Shown: positions 13,748 through 27,659 of the stretch, one piece after another | How positions within the stretch are numbered: position 1 is the first letter of the stretch | Layout of the letters: every line of letters begins with the position of its first letter | Assembly: GCA_003344405.1 (NCBI GenBank) | Contig: NOWV01000047.1 | Location: forward strand, 372,001-436,000 | Reading direction: 5' to 3' | DNA from: Trichoplax sp. H2 | Lineage: Eukaryota > Placozoa > Uniplacotomia > Trichoplacea | DNA length: 64,000 nt | Position numbers and translations under genes: made by a program | Notes under the pieces: generated by a model | Databases searched by the model: none | Told to the model about the DNA's origin: nothing | What the model saw: only the letters and a program-made list of their open reading frames with translations

Positions 13748-15231
13748 CTCTCCTGTTCACTATTTGTTCTATATTGGTACATATAAAGTTTATTTGGTAA
13801 TAGTTAATACTACTGCGTTTGACCTCGGTAAAATGTATTCCTGTACGTTATTGAATATTTTCTAAAGATTGTAATCGTAATATCCAAGCTTAATACTTGA
13901 CGTGCTTACCGCACTTTGGAAATTGTATAGACCTATACCTTGTTCATTGATAACTGAATCGATTTCTATTATGTAGACGCCTTCGAAGTTTCAAATCTGA
14001 TTACAGTTATTTATTCTTCCAGTTAATATATTGTATCGAAATTGATTTCTATTCCATGTCAAATTGTAACGTTCTCTTTTTGTATCAATAGCCCCCGCGT
14101 ATTATTATTATCTATAAATTAAAAATTTCTCTGTTATAATATGGAATATGTTGTCATATTTTATTATCAACTTCTAGTTCATGTAATTAACAGATCGTGT
14201 TATGGATAGGTTGAAGCTTTAGAAAGTCAGTTTGTAGCATTTTTACGATTGTTTTTGATGCATACAACCGTTCCTTAGCTTGGTCCTATGCTTAAACGGA
14301 TAGCTGATCAATCAACTTTTAACGTTCGAATACGTTTTCATTTTTAAGAACTTCTTATCTGCATGAAACATTTCGATTGAAAGCTTTCTACAGTCAGTTC
14401 TAAAAATTACTCAAAATTAGCAAGATTGATTACTGGAAAAGTAATCGTATCGTAGTCTGAGACCTCCTATGGATCATTGACTAATCATTTACGCAGAAAC
14501 TATATACGTAATTGCTTTATTCGCCTGAACCAACATAAAATAATTTCATTATAATATCTTATTCGAAAAGGGATTTGTATCATACAATATTATTATTATC
14601 AACGTCTATGGTAACGGCTGATGAGTAATAAGAATTCTATAATGAACATATTAAAATAGCAAAGGTAAAAGATTACTAGGCAAGTAATCTATTAATCTAT
14701 TAAAGTTTCGCTATAATAGAGAAATGTATTAATTTTAGCTTTAAAATACAATTCGTAACATTTCCTGATCTATCATAATAGAACTACTTCTAGTAGCGTA
14801 ATGGTATAACGCTAGCGATAGCGCTTTACCTCAAATCAAGTTGATGTGATACCTCAGCATAAAGCAAACTTTCCAAAGCATGTAAACTAGCTATGATCGT
14901 AACTGAAATTTTGATAGATTTATCGAGATAAAAATTTTAAATGTAAAGACAATTCAATTCGATCGTTTGCAAACGTACAATCCGATAAAAATTTTACTTA
15001 GTTCTCTCTCGATGGAGTTGCAATATGGATATGTCAAAACTTGCAACACTTGAATAAATAGGTCTTTTTAATTTGTTTATAACTACAGTACTTTAAATAA
15101 GCAATAATAATATTTAATTATATATAGAGACGAATGAAATCAATCTAGAAATCCATTGAAGTCAGCGCAAAATTATTCATTAGTATTTTATCAAATTTTG
15201 GTTTTTTAATAACACGCAAAAAATGTCCTAT
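13748..15231. other. Convergent intergenic region between RECQL and SCYL2
   Basis: This spacer holds the 3' flanks of two genes running towards each other. I see no ORF worth reporting. A tRNA D-arm-like stretch near 14794-14820 (AGCG, loop with TGG, CGCT) lacks a matching T-arm and is not called a tRNA. Confidence 0.4.
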
Positions 15232-18200
15232 CTAGCCAAAGATATCTTTTAAATCGACCATGTTCTGCGAAGTAACATTCTGATTAATAGGTTGAGTTTG
15301 CGTTGTTGATTGTAGAGGTGGACGACCGTATGCAGACTGGGGAATTAAGGGTTGCATTGGTCTCTGAGGTCCCATTCCTGTAGGAGGCAGCTGCATGTTC
15401 GGACGTTGTAACGGCCGCTGCTGTTGAGATGCCATATTATTCATCATTTGATTAGGATTACCAGGGAATTGTTGCCTTACGTTGGGATTCTGCAGTTGAT
15501 GGGGATTTGTTGGTCTAGTTGATGATATTGGCCCTCTTTGGCTGAATTGCTGCATCATAAATTGGTCTATATTTTGAGCTGGACGATTTGGCATGATATT
15601 ACCTTGTTGTTGTTGTTGAAAAGTGTTCGATGACATTGGTTGATTTGCGAAATTTTGATTTTGCGTATTAAATAAGGGAGGGCGTTCTCGAAATGATTGA
15701 TCAAATGATTGAGATCGTTGGTTTAGAGTCGGGCGGTTAGTATTAGATTGATTTGTCAACGGTTGTCTTGGTGCCCCCATACCAAAACTTCCAAATGAGT
15801 CATTCTGGCGTGACGGACGCATCACGCTTGAAGATAGTGGTGCTGCCATAACTGATGATGAATTAACATTAACGGTACTCGAGACATTATTTGAATTCGA
15901 TAAATTTGTGGCTTGGCTTGGAATTGAAGACGTATTAATATTCAGTGGATTACCTTGAGTATCATTAGCCGTTGGCATCCTAAACCCTTGTTGCAAATTA
16001 CTATTTTGCGTTGGAGGCGAAGTCTGCGGATTTTGAGGACGAACCGGCCGCATCGATCCATGACTGAGATTTCCAGCCGGCGTAGGTTGTAAAGTCCCAA
16101 CTGAAGAAAACGAAGCTTGCTGTGTTTCTCTTTGCAATGGCTGCAATTGCTGCAATGTTTGTTTTTGTCTTAGCTGAGTAGGTGGTGTTGTCAATCTTTC
16201 ACTACTGCTAGTGCTACTAGTGGAACTATTACGCTGATTTGTATTTCGCTGAGCAATGCTATATGGCTGTTGTTTCGCGGATGACATAGAATTTGCAAGT
16301 ACTGGTGGAGAGGACGGATGATTTGCAGGCATAGTCGGCTGCAAAATTCCTTGCTTCATTGTCATAGTTTGTCTAGTTTCATTTTGTTGCGCCTGTAAGT
16401 CATTTAATGATTTTTTTTGCTGTGGTATTGTGGATGATGTAACCTTATCACTAAGTTTGCCCTCAGATCCGTTTAGATTCAACTGCGTAGTACTGGTTGA
16501 ATTCTTAGTTACAAAAGAAGAAGCTACAGAACTGGAAGAAGTAATTGGATCTAAAGATGGCAGGTCCTAGTATAGAAGTAAGATTATTTCTTTAATTTAG
16601 CAGTGTATTACTAATCTAACGACTTCTTGAGCTTTAATAATTATGTATAACTGAAAACAATACCTGATTTGATGATGTAACATTTCCTAAATTTTTAGCA
16701 TCTACAACAAGCAATACAGTTCGTTTTGTTAAAATATGGTACAAGGCAATATCTTTAACCAATAAAGGCCTATACATTTTACCAACCTGATCCATCCCAT
16801 AATTTTTCTAATTTGTTTAACATACTATCAATTTGTTGTACAGCCTTATTGTCCTTTGCGTTATTTCCGATATTAATACTTGTTCTAAGTAAAAATATTA
16901 TGATATCGAATCTTATTTGTGATCTAGCGAACTTCATTGTTATACCATAAAAATTGTCAAATATTGCTCTTACGCAGTTTCCTCCTGCATTTCGCCAAGC
17001 TGCTTCAATTTTGCAGATTGCTCAGATTCAATGCGTCCAAACATGTCTTTTAACAAATTGTTATACTGGCCAAACTGAAATGGTATAGGATGATAGCTTT
17101 CAGAAAAACACTTGAGTAAAATTAAAAAAAAATGCAATACGTCAATTATATTGACTTCTAACCTGATTAGCATTGAGACACGATTCGATGCACAACGGTG
17201 TCAGAAATGGAATGGCCACGCGAGCTAAGTGTTCCAGATCAAATCCAAGGCGTTTATGCTCAAAGGTAGTTTTATAAATTCCTACATTGGCAAAAAGGAT
17301 CGCTAGTTAATTGTCTATCATAACTAATTTAAATCCTTATAATTTTGCCTGGCATAAATTAAAAAACTTATTACTTATTCTAAGAGTTAGTGTAGTTTGC
17401 TAAATACTATCCTAATGCTAAAGAAAATCTGAATCCAGTTTGATTTCTGGAAGTTAATCCATAATATACGTAATACTGACTTCAACTCTAACAGCAAGAG
17501 CTGATACATGTATAAAGGCATTAATTAACAATAAATCCATATGGAAAATGGCAGTTCATAAAACGTGAGAAAACACGAACGTATTTAATGCCGACATTAG
17601 CTAGATTACTGGTTAATGTCCATAAATCATTTTCCAATCGTCAATTATTCTAATTTATTCCTTGTGTTATACAATTCCTCTATCTAAATTGCATTGATAG
17701 GCACTTTCGCAAGAATAATAATAAATTACCCAGTATTGACATTAATACACCAGCTTCCCGGGATGGGATTTCTTGTAGCATTGGTAGGATTAAGTCCATC
17801 ACCGTTAATTTATCAATGATCGGCAACATCTTTCCAAGACATACTAGACAGTTAATACGGACCTATGAGAAAAAATAGATAATAGCAAGATATTTACTGT
17901 ACGTTTTAGGAATCTCCGACATAAAATTTTTGTTCCTTACGAAGCTTTATTTATTTTTTGCCTATCACTAACCGATAATGCTGTTGTATCCAGGCACAGA
18001 GCTTTGATTCTAGGAATGATATTATTTTTTATATATGAATATTCAATATTTTCAGTGTGGTTGGGAAGTATACTTAAACATATTTCCTGTGAATAAAAGA
18101 TGCTATTTTAATTTGTGTAGTATAGATCATAATCTGAAGCTTTCCAGCAGTATGATTTAGGAATGACACTAAGTGCTCCTTCTGTAACTTTCTTACCTGA

Positions 18201-21200
18201 ATTTCGTATTGGCTACTTTCTAATGCTCTGTACAGTAACGGTAAGACGAATGAGTTGACCTCGTCAGTAGGTGTTAATTTCAGAATTAACTCCATTTTTT
18301 GCATAAAAATTAGTAGGATCTATAGCATTCACATTGCAGGATCAGAGATAAATATTTGCTTTAACACATAGCACACAAGTAATTATTTCATAGCAGTAAT
18401 TTATTGATATAACTGTTTATACTAGTTAAATCACTATAATTAATTACACCATAAAGGAATACCTGAACTGGTTCTTCTAATGCAAACAATGGTTTGATAT
18501 GAGGAAAAATAAGAGACATATATTCTTCTTGACTAAGATCTTCAGCAATTAATAGGATATTTGGAAGAACGAACGGAATCATGTCCGAATTCGTTAATTC
18601 AGTGACAAGGCAAGTTAGAACACGCTGCACTATTACCCGCTAAACCGTGTTAAATGCATTCTTCAGTTAGTATGTAAAGCTTCGATATTTGTTTAAGCTA
18701 TATCATAGCTCTTCCTATTCGATATTTCATGTTTATTTTATATGTACCTTTGGAAGATTACTAATAACTTTATGAACATGTTTGAAGAATCGCGATTTTT
18801 CTACATTGTCTTTCTGAAATAAAGAATCCAGGTATTGCAACGTAATTGCGCCTATGTCTTCAAAAAAGTTAGTCTAAAAAGATGAACGGAAAGCAAGAAG
18901 TTTGTCAATGTGTGAAAGATAATTAGACGTAAATCTTCACTAATAGCTTTAGCTAATACTTTGTCCTGCTTGAAATAGCAGTAAGTGATCTCATAGATTA
19001 TACTTCGTAAACAAAAATATTAATCTTACTTTGATCACATCGTCAGCGTCCATCCGTGATGTTGGGGCTATATTTACTAATGCCCTACAGTGATCAGCCA
19101 AAGACCCGGGTATCTTTAGTTTAGCCATATGAGTATTCTTGAGTGATCAATATTAGAATATAATTAGTATCTTTTCATTAGCTTGAAAGCAATAGTTATT
19201 TCTTTCTAATGTGTTTGCTTTAGTTTTACAGCATCCAAATAATAAGTGACCAAACTTTAATAAAGTGTAATTGTTGTAGTTTTAAGGGAATAAAACTTTT
19301 CAATGCAGATCATACCTGTTCCATAACACGTCGATATGATGTAAGATTGTCTCCATAATCATACAATGGCTTGCCATTATTATGAAGTGCGTGAATAAGT
19401 ACGCCAAAGGAGAACATATCGGAAGCAACTAGATTACTATCACCAGGGGCACCGGTAATTCGTTCTGGAGCAAGGTAATTTAATTCGGGACGCGTCAAAG
19501 GATGCTTTTTGGATTCCCAAACCTACATTAATGAGACTTTATTAGGCTTTCAAACTGGTTGATCTAAATAAGTAAGTGGAGGTTTAGCATCCAAATAAAC
19601 ATTACCACTCCTTGTGGATGATCCTTTGTAACTGTGAAATACAATCCAGCTAGTTTCCATGCACCACTCTTATTAATTACTATTGATTCTGGTGTTACGT
19701 TACCATGTATCAAGGACGCTTTCTCGTGTAGAAAGCTTAGTGCTTCACATAACTAAGCAGGTTTACAGTTGTAAGAAAAATTCTTATCAGATTTCATAGT
19801 AGATTCAATTCAATTTAATTTGGTTAAATAAAATTGTAATTGAGCAAGTAATAATACATCCAGAAAGAATTACCAAATAGATACTATAAGAATACATTTT
19901 GAATTAATGCGATAATTTAACTATAGCAGATGCAGATCTGATAGCATAACGACGTATCCTGGATGCATGTAAATTAACAATTAACATCTCCAATGAGCTA
20001 TTTACCTGCATAATTCCATATTTCCTTTCTACGTCATATAATTCGTAGTCCTATAGCAAATGAACATCGGCATCATAGGTATCATTTTCAATTACATGGG
20101 TCATGAGTGCAGTCTTGGTAGCTATTATAAACTTGTTACTACAATAAATCTGAATTATATTATAGTACCATTGCAAAAATTTGTGAGGTAGCTGTAATAT
20201 ATTTTCCTTAAGATATTTCATCTATAGTATCCAGTACTTATGGAATTCACATTATGTAAGCACTAAAGATATATTGCATCTTATCGCAATACAAATATGA
20301 TAGTAAAGTTTCATATTCCATATTCGTTCAATACATAAAGACTAGGATAAGTTTATATAAATGTAATAAATTCTATACCTTAAGTTCATGATCCTGAGGC
20401 ATATTATGGTGTTCTCCAAATACGTTTGCTAGACTAGCAAATACAGGTTCGGTAGCAAAGGCTAGTGATTCCCTGTTATAAATTAAATTAAATTAATAGT
20501 GTAGCGTATATAAAGATTGACCATGACTATAAGGCCAGTGAAGCACGGTACAAAAATTAATGTACTTTATTATCGTACACAATATGATAGAGGTTAGACA
20601 GTAATGCTAACATTTATTACAATCCAATCATGGTGTTTCTATCCTATGGATACGCGGTATTACTGTAGTATCTTGTCTAACAAATTTACTCTAACTGCTA
20701 GATAAAATAAGTATTATCTACAAATATACAATAATGCAGTAAGTATCATAGCTATAGAGAATGACTAATAGCGATGGTTATTCCGTTTCCGTTACATTAC
20801 CTTGACTCTTCGACGCCATGCTCTATTGTTAGGAATCGAGGATGCCTCAACTTGGTCAACTGCTTGCAACCTCCTTTTAAGATATCGAAAATTTGTTCTT
20901 TCTGTCGTTTAGGCATTTTCTCCAATGATTTTTTTTCAAAGATGAATACTGAAACCGGCTGCAAATAAGTTATTCAAGAGTTAGTATAGATATGATGATC
21001 TTAGCCCTTACAATAGCTAGAGCAGAGTAGAATGAAAATATTTTCGAGTGATGAAAATCCATTAAGAGTTTTGGAAAGTGAAGCTCTTAGATGAGTGTGA
21101 ATTATAAATAATCCTCTCAAGTTTAGCACATTCGTATAGTATAATCGATAATTTATATCATAGCACAAGGTAAATATTTGATACAAGTGCAGTAAGTAAT

Positions 21201-22654
21201 ATTATTAGACCATAATTCGGGCTAGTACCCTAAGGATTACATTGAATGACATTTTCATTTGATCGTTAAACCTAGTGTGCAAACGCGTTTTATTTATAAA
21301 TATTTGATACAAGTGCAGTAATATTATTATACAATAATTTAGACTAGTAGCCTAAGGATTGCATTGAATAAAGGTTTCATTTGATCGTTGAATTTAGTGT
21401 GGGAAATGGTTGCATTTATTCGCGTGTACACTATATTTTCGGAGAAGATAGACCATGAACACTATTGTCTTAATAGATTACCAATTCTAAGCTAGCTTTT
21501 ACTTTGCTAGAGAGATGTTAGATTAATACTACGGAAATCACCTAGTTCATTGCCTAGGTCATGAAATTGATCTGTAGGCCGAGATTGTGCAACCAATCTA
21601 ATTAAACTCCAAGTGAAATTATTTTGCACGAATGGCGATCGTTTAGCAATGTTTCATACAGTACATGTTATCAATATCCCAACAAGAACGTATGGCCCGG
21701 TCTGATTTAAATAGTAGATACAAGACTCAGGGATATCATAGAACTCATGTTACTGTAAGACAGAACATAGTAGAGAATTTAGTAATCTACGAGACGATAA
21801 CATCCACATTAAGCCATGATAGCTGGGAGGCACCATAGTTACTATTGTTCTGCAAGTCATCCTTGAAAGTATAGTAGACAAACTAAGCTACTCTTCCATG
21901 CCAGTTGATGGCATTAATCGTTTTTAATTACAACATATTATAAAGAATGGACACTAACATGAGGGATGATTAGTAGACCGTATGTGCAGTCATGTCTCGA
22001 TATTTACCGTATTGAATGAAAATGAAATTGATCCAAGGGTCAGTGAGTGGAACAAGACCTAGAGAACTATACGCTGTCTTTATATCGTACACTACACAGC
22101 GTCTCCATAGGCCCCGCTATCAATCAACTGGTTCTCATAAATTTTATACACGGCCATTATGTATTAGTTATGATTCGATCTACCTACGATATAATCCGTA
22201 TGCTATAGTCAGTAGAACTTATAAAGGAATGATGTAGTCAAAGATCATTTATGATAACATAAATAGTAAATAATTGTCATTTCAATTGATAGAATAATAA
22301 TAATACGAATAGTAAGTAGGATCGGATGACTAGTAGGTAAACCTTTGAAAATCAATTAGGCTTGATGCATCTCTTGATTAGATCTAAATACATCATTCTC
22401 TCATTGAAATATCCTACCGTTAATGTATAAACTACCTGTTTAGTCGATTTCTTGATGCCATCATAAATTTTCCACGAGAGTAAAGGCCCAGCACTAGCTA
22501 CATGCTTGATAATTTCATATTCACGACAGACGGGATTTCCCATTAAATTTTCAGCCACAACATTTCTAGCAGTATTGACAGCACTTTGTGCAGTATTAAC
22601 TACTGTTTTCAATCGATCCACAAATTTACTCATTTTGTCACTGGTTGTTGCCAT
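15232..22654 (-). CDS. SCYL2: SCY1-like pseudokinase 2 (CVAK104), 17 exons
   Basis: Orthologue of SCYL2, a catalytically degenerate kinase that works with clathrin coats at the trans-Golgi/endosome. Exons (minus order): 22654-22436, 20958-20801, 20472-20379, 20050-20006, 19752-19606, 19522-19316, 19137-19030, 18873-18748, 18639-18463, 18319-18197, 18086-17973, 17862-17730, 17281-17163, 17074-16974, 16884-16787, 16701-16664, 16566-15232. They total 1113 residues (human about 930), all in frame with GT-AG introns. The N-terminus carries the MGNPV..EYEI signature. The pseudokinase domain is about 40-330. Its catalytic HRD is HGN (188-190), the DFG site reads GLY (208-210), and the ATP-binding Lys position is lost; APE is kept. 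HEAT-type repeats follow (about 340-640), then a Q/N/P/S-rich tail coded mostly by the last exon. The protein ends in DLKDIFG, matching the conserved SCYL2 terminus. Intron 1 (about 1.5 kb) contains a tandem duplication. Confidence 0.93.
21172..21420 (+). repeat. Two-copy 126-bp tandem duplication in SCYL2 intron 1
   Basis: The block starting 'AAATATTTGATACAAGTGCAG' without its last base recurs exactly 126 bp later (21172 and 21298). Later landmarks ('CCTAAGGATT', 'CATTTGATCGTT', 'TTTAGTGTG') keep their order. The copies differ by scattered substitutions and small indels. It lies wholly inside an intron and has no coding potential I can see. Confidence 0.8.
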
Positions 22655-22765
22655 GTTGTCTGCTGTTTTAGATCATCCCTCTGACTCGATATCTAGAACT
22701 TAATAAGTGCCTGAGTTGATTGCTGTTGAGATTTTTTCCTTCAATGAACATATAATATAATAATA

Positions 22766-22840
22766 TGTATACCTATATATATATATATATGTATATATAT
22801 ATGTATACTATATATGTATATGTATATTATAGGTATCTGA
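22766..22840. repeat. TA-rich microsatellite
   Basis: A run of (TA)n interrupted by TG steps, largely self-complementary, sits about 100-190 bp upstream of the SCYL2 start codon. Such a sequence is prone to length change. Whether it affects the promoter cannot be told from the sequence. Confidence 0.85.
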
Positions 22841-22887
22841 CTTTTTATCTAAATCTGAATGCATTGCGCAATGACGTAACGGAATAA

Positions 22888-23075
22888 ATGGTACAGTGTG
22901 CAGTACTGTATAGCGTGCACTGTACACTGTAGTGGACAATAATCTACAGTACAGTACGTCAGTATGAATGAGTGCAGTACAGTACGGTACAGTGGCGCAA
23001 GCAGTCGTACTGTAAGATCCAGTCGATTCAACTGTAACCAATATCATGATGTCTCAGTACGACGCTCGTACACTA
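22888..23075. promoter_or_regulatory. TACAGTAC/GTACTGTA cluster upstream of SCYL2
   Basis: This stretch holds many overlapping copies of TACAGTA/TACTGTA, including a TACAGTACAGTAC run at 22945-22957 and further copies at 22892, 22903 and 22975-23015. It lies about 235-420 bp upstream of the SCYL2 ATG, on the far side of the TA microsatellite. It is the same motif as upstream of RECQL and GYS. A promoter role is inferred. Confidence 0.45.
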
Positions 23076-24372
23076 TACAGTGTTATGTATGAATCAGATC
23101 AACTGCAATAGATGGAGAAGGTTTCTCCCACTATGCAACAACGAACACAGGCTTTGATTTGCAAGTACAGATATAGAATAAAATATAGCATACAAGAGAG
23201 GAACTATTTCATACCTAGATGGAATAAAAACACAGATTATGAAGCCTTGAATATTAGGCGTAAAGTATACTGTTATGCTACTGCAGTGAGTTGAATTAAT
23301 CGGTTATAATGACTCCGTTGTGGCATGGCAAAGTAAGATAGTCAATTGTACGATACTATCAAGCGACTGCAGTAGTTGAATAAGCTCAATTCCTAATGTC
23401 TTAACCAGAATTGAATACAGTATCGAGATCATCTGGATAAACTGCACTATACGCAACAACTAAATCGACTATGATGATGTGGGACATGTATGATAGTAAC
23501 GACGATCCAAGCATCTGCGAATTAAAATGATGTAATGATTGAATAATAATTATTATACATAATTAGTTAATGTATGTGACATACATATAAATAATAGTAA
23601 AATACTGTAATATGGCTTTCATTACTTACATCCGATAAAATAGAATAGAAGATTAGTTAGAATCAATTCAATACCAAATATTTGATAGGCTAAGTGAAAG
23701 TACAGTATTCTCTATTCAGAATCTCCAATCTACACCTAAGTAAAGCATAACAAAAATCTATGCAGCTTATATGCAATTATTCTCATTCCCATACAGGATC
23801 ATACAAGCATTTTCGAATCTAAATTTACAATATAAACGAATTGTAGTCAACTTTCACTTCTTATTAGATTTCTTAACGTCAATTTATATAAAGTTTTTAA
23901 TTGGCTTGGTTGCTTTATGAAATAAAATTCATTCATTATCCTTTGCGTCACGGTCCTAAGTATAAACATTTCATGTTACAGGGTGACAAAAAATTATCTA
24001 TCAACGACTTGTCGATACACATAGGTGAAAATAATATATGAATTACAATAATATTGATTTCGTTCTAGACTTCGATTGCCATTCCTTTCCACGGAATACG
24101 AACAACATACAAAATGCTAAATAAGCCCAAGAGGGATTGTAGCTTGATTTCACATATTAAATTCTTACAATTATAAGGGAGTACGTACGTATATCAATCC
24201 TAAATCCTATACGATTCTACATAAAATTTTTTTAATTTCATTGATTTCATCAGACAACAGTATATTATTAAAGTTTTAATATCATATGGGATTCTAAATT
24301 TAACCATCTTGTTATCTGTCGGAGATTTGAATTTTCCAAGAAAAATTTTGATCCATTAGAATAAGTACATCA
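23076..24372. other. Intergenic region between the SCYL2 5' end and the SPTY2D1 3' end
   Basis: No gene is supported. A 60-codon plus-strand frame starts at 23112, right after the TACTGTAC cluster, and has a possible donor (CAA|GTACAG) after 18 codons. I found no following exon that matches it, so it is left as unproven. Confidence 0.35.
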
Positions 24373-26667
24373 CTATCGCTGGGCATTCTTTCGCTGCTTT
24401 TTCATCTTTGCCAATAGTTCTTCTTCTCTTTGCTTTCGTTCCTCAATTCTATCCTCTATGCGTCCAATCTTAGAGCTATTTGCATATAAAATTATTCCCA
24501 CAATTTTAGATTAATATCCAATGATTAAATTGAAATATCATGCATGATAATCAGTTCTTGCTTAATGTATTATAATTTCAATCCAAGCTTTATAAAATGC
24601 TACTACATATACCTTCTGGCTTCTTCCTTTTGTATTTGCGAAAAATTAGATTCAGCTATGCGAATCGTTCTTTCTCGAATTACATATCTACATTGTGGAA
24701 GGTTGAAAAATGATAGGCAATTTGTTAACGTTGCCTCATGCTTAGATTTTGAATGATAAGCACTAAAAAAAACGTCAAAATTGTACTATACTTTTCAGAG
24801 TTTGGATTATATCCTGTAATCTGACTAATTAAGCTGGATATATTATTCTCGGGAAGTTCCGAAGGTTCCGAATCATCAATGAAGCCATCAAGATCATTAT
24901 ATTCTTCATAGTGAGGCCTCTTACGCGATACAGTTCGTGCTTTAGAACCTACACATTAAGATTATGATAATAATTATTCAATTACGTGAATATATACGAA
25001 ATGATAAAATTAAGAGTATACCACATTAAAGCATCATGCAGATGCTCATTGCGTACAAACACTACACAGATATGTTAAATTAGTAATTTTGCATATTGGT
25101 ATATCATTGTTAAATTTATTTCAATTACTAACCCCAATCTCTTTCAGAGACTCCCGCAATACGTCGGCTAGGTATGACGGCAGATGCGGGCTGCCGCTTC
25201 TTTTCCTTACTGAAGGGGTTTATCTTTTCGTTCTTACTATTTGAACAAATTCGATCTTTATGAGATTTGTATTCATGCTTCTGGGGAAGGACCTCCCGCT
25301 TTTTCTCTTGTGGTTTGTTATCTTTCCTTAACAATGTATTTTTTACTGTTTGACTAAGGCGAGATCGATCCTTAGGATCGCCTGCAATAGAGGATGCTTC
25401 CCGCAATCTTTTATTATGAGGTTTTGGAGCATTATTAGCAGAGTGGGTATAGACACTCTGACGAATATCCGACTCTTTCCTGGTACTGTCTGTAGATTTT
25501 TCAGCTTTAAGCTGTTGTTCCTTGGCATATTGTAAAAGACTCTGATAGTTATCCAGTTTTGGTACTTTCTTATTACGAGGCTGCTTATGATTACTATCAA
25601 CAGACCGATTAATACTATTCTTGTAGTTTACTTTTGCTGTCTTATCATAACCGCCAGTTGATTTCATAATTTTTTTTTCACCCCCTGAAGGTTTACTGTA
25701 ATGAATAGCTTTAGAGTTTCCCTTTGAAGGCTTGGCGATTGAGCTATCCTTAGTCGATGGGGTAAGGTTACTTTTCTTGTTACTTGTAGGTTTTCGGTCT
25801 TTTATGTTCCTCAGATCTTGCGGCAACGTTTTATCAGACTTGGCAGTTTGATTGTTGCTTCTATTTACTTTGGCAGGTTTAGCTGCTGCAGCTTCACCTC
25901 TTCCTACTATTCAATTCGAGAGAAATTTCGATGTCAACGACAGGGAGATGAGATGTATCGCCATTTTTAGTAACATACACTACTTTATTGATAAGTTTTC
26001 ATGAAAATGCTGAATCCTGTTAGTATGAACTTACAGATATCAAAGAAATATGCGCATTTACAATTTATGCAAATAAAGTAGTATAATATTTTTATAGTAT
26101 CCACGTCAAACAATCATAGCAAATGTTATTGGTACAGGCGTCAATATCTTGGTAAACTTTCAGGTTCTATATTAATTATATCTATTGAATATCATATGAT
26201 TTCAAATGATGAAAAAAGTTTAACGGATAGTAGTTTTCTGATTTATAGCTTGCTTAGTTACCAACAGAATTTGAGATAGAAAAGAGAGGTACATTAGATT
26301 ACATGTAAAAGCAGTAACTCCTAACCTACGATAGGATTTTTCGGTTTGATGCGATGATTTCTGATGGCATGTTCCGTTATCTGAGGTTCTGCTTGCTGAT
26401 TCTTTTTCTTTTCTTCTTCCTGTAGCTGGCGTTTGTCTTCCTCCTTTTGAAACTGTAACATTGGACAATAATTCAATTGGGATAAACCGCCAACACCAGG
26501 TACAGTAGATAAATTTAAGATACTATCTGCACTATACTAAATTAACGGATACTGAAGTTGCAGCCACTGTATACTATAGTAGTAATACGCATTACTGACG
26601 CGCTTACTTGTTGTTCTTTTTTTACTTGATTTTTCGTAGCCAATGCCAATAACTTCTTAAAATCCAT
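24373..26667 (-). CDS. SPTY2D1: SPT2-type histone H3-H4 chaperone, 6 exons
   Basis: Orthologue of SPT2/SPTY2D1, a nuclear protein that binds DNA and histones H3-H4 during transcription. Exons (minus order): 26667-26608, 26452-26326, 25906-25133, 24948-24792, 24687-24613, 24475-24373. They give 431 residues in frame; the human protein is longer (685). The N-terminus matches the family (MDFKKLLALA), followed by a Glu/Lys/Gln helix in exon 2. A long Lys/Ser-rich disordered middle is coded by exon 3. The C-terminal SPT2 domain (about 325-431) has a YNDLDGFIDD acidic stretch, then the SLISQITGY helix and a charged ERKQREEELLAKMKKQRK tail ending QR. The exon 3 acceptor is ambiguous (25906 or 25903, a NAGNAG-like pair differing by one codon). 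The shortened middle is the main difference from vertebrates. Confidence 0.88.
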
Positions 26668-27221
26668 AATGACATTATTTATGCTTGGGAGAGCGATCTC
26701 GAGCCAATAATTAATCTGCTATTTTTATGATAGCTCGCTTATTCTATCTACAACCTATATGCGCGAGAAAAAGCAAATTAGTAGTGCACACTACACCTGG
26801 CCTATGAATGAAATTGCATCGCACAATTTGATACATCTACCTAACGTTAATACTTTATTTATATCATCTCCTTTCTTGATACTCATATACGGACTCAGTC
26901 GAAATGGGTAATAAAGATCGCAAGTGAACATTACGATTTGCTATCATTAGCTGATACTATGAAATCCCAAAATAACGACAAAACCCTACTTAGTATCAGT
27001 ACATTAAATGCAATGTTGTCTCATCGAACGTGATCAGAGACTACGTAACAGATGAAGAGTTAGTACTGTACAGGGACCACATCGCAGGAATCATCATGGC
27101 ACAGTCAGTACTCGTACTTAACAAGTTGACAAATTGACAATCCATTCATTGTCAAGACCAGTATCCTTGCATAAAAATGTACGCATTCATACCGAATGGT
27201 ACCACCATGTTTCCTCTGCAT

Positions 27222-27582
27222 CTATCTAAAATGGTACTCCCCATTTGGCATAATTTGTAGCAAATGATCAATCATACAATTATAATCATTACCCATGATT
27301 ATAATACGAATCAAGTCTATCAGTTGTGCAATAAAAGTATCTTGACTAAGCCTACTTGATGATAAAATAGGCATTGCCATGCAGTTCAATCTGAATGTTA
27401 CTTTGTCTTCAGTAAAAATACTGAACCCTTGCTTCAAATAGTTAACCCTTAAGCCGATATGCTTCTAGCCACTTAGAACAACTCTATAGAGCATAAATGA
27501 ATCCAGTAGGTTGCTCAAGTTACCTGAACCGAACGATATCCTGCTGCATGTTTATTCCGATGTCGTTGTTCCTCATCGCCAT
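27222..27582 (-). CDS. Small 94-residue protein of unknown function, 2 exons
   Basis: Exon 1 (27582-27524) begins MAMRNNDIGIN and ends at a consensus-like donor GTAACT. Exon 2 (27447-27222) continues the frame and runs to a stop. The joined protein has 94 residues, with a hydrophobic amphipathic middle (LIDLIRIIIMG) and no signal peptide. I do not recognise the family. The acceptor (CTTAAG|G) lacks a good pyrimidine tract, so the model is tentative. The gene is head-to-head with the FYV7-like gene, and the roughly 430 bp between the starts contains a TACTGTAC cluster. That supports a real shared promoter. Confidence 0.4.
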
Positions 27583-27659
27583 CCTTTTTTTAGCACTGCC
27601 GTATTGAAATGACTTTGCTCTGGTTCAAGCTTTTACTTTTGTGGGTATATTACCCTAAC

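Noticed and set aside
14794-14870. tRNA-like D-arm (AGCG stem, loop with TGG) near a short hairpin
   Set aside because: No acceptor-stem complement and no GGTTCGANTCC-type B box follow at the right distance, so it is not called a tRNA.
23112-23294. 60-codon plus-strand ORF after the SCYL2 promoter cluster
   Set aside because: A first exon of 18 codons with a donor is possible, but no compatible second exon was found before the SPTY2D1 gene.
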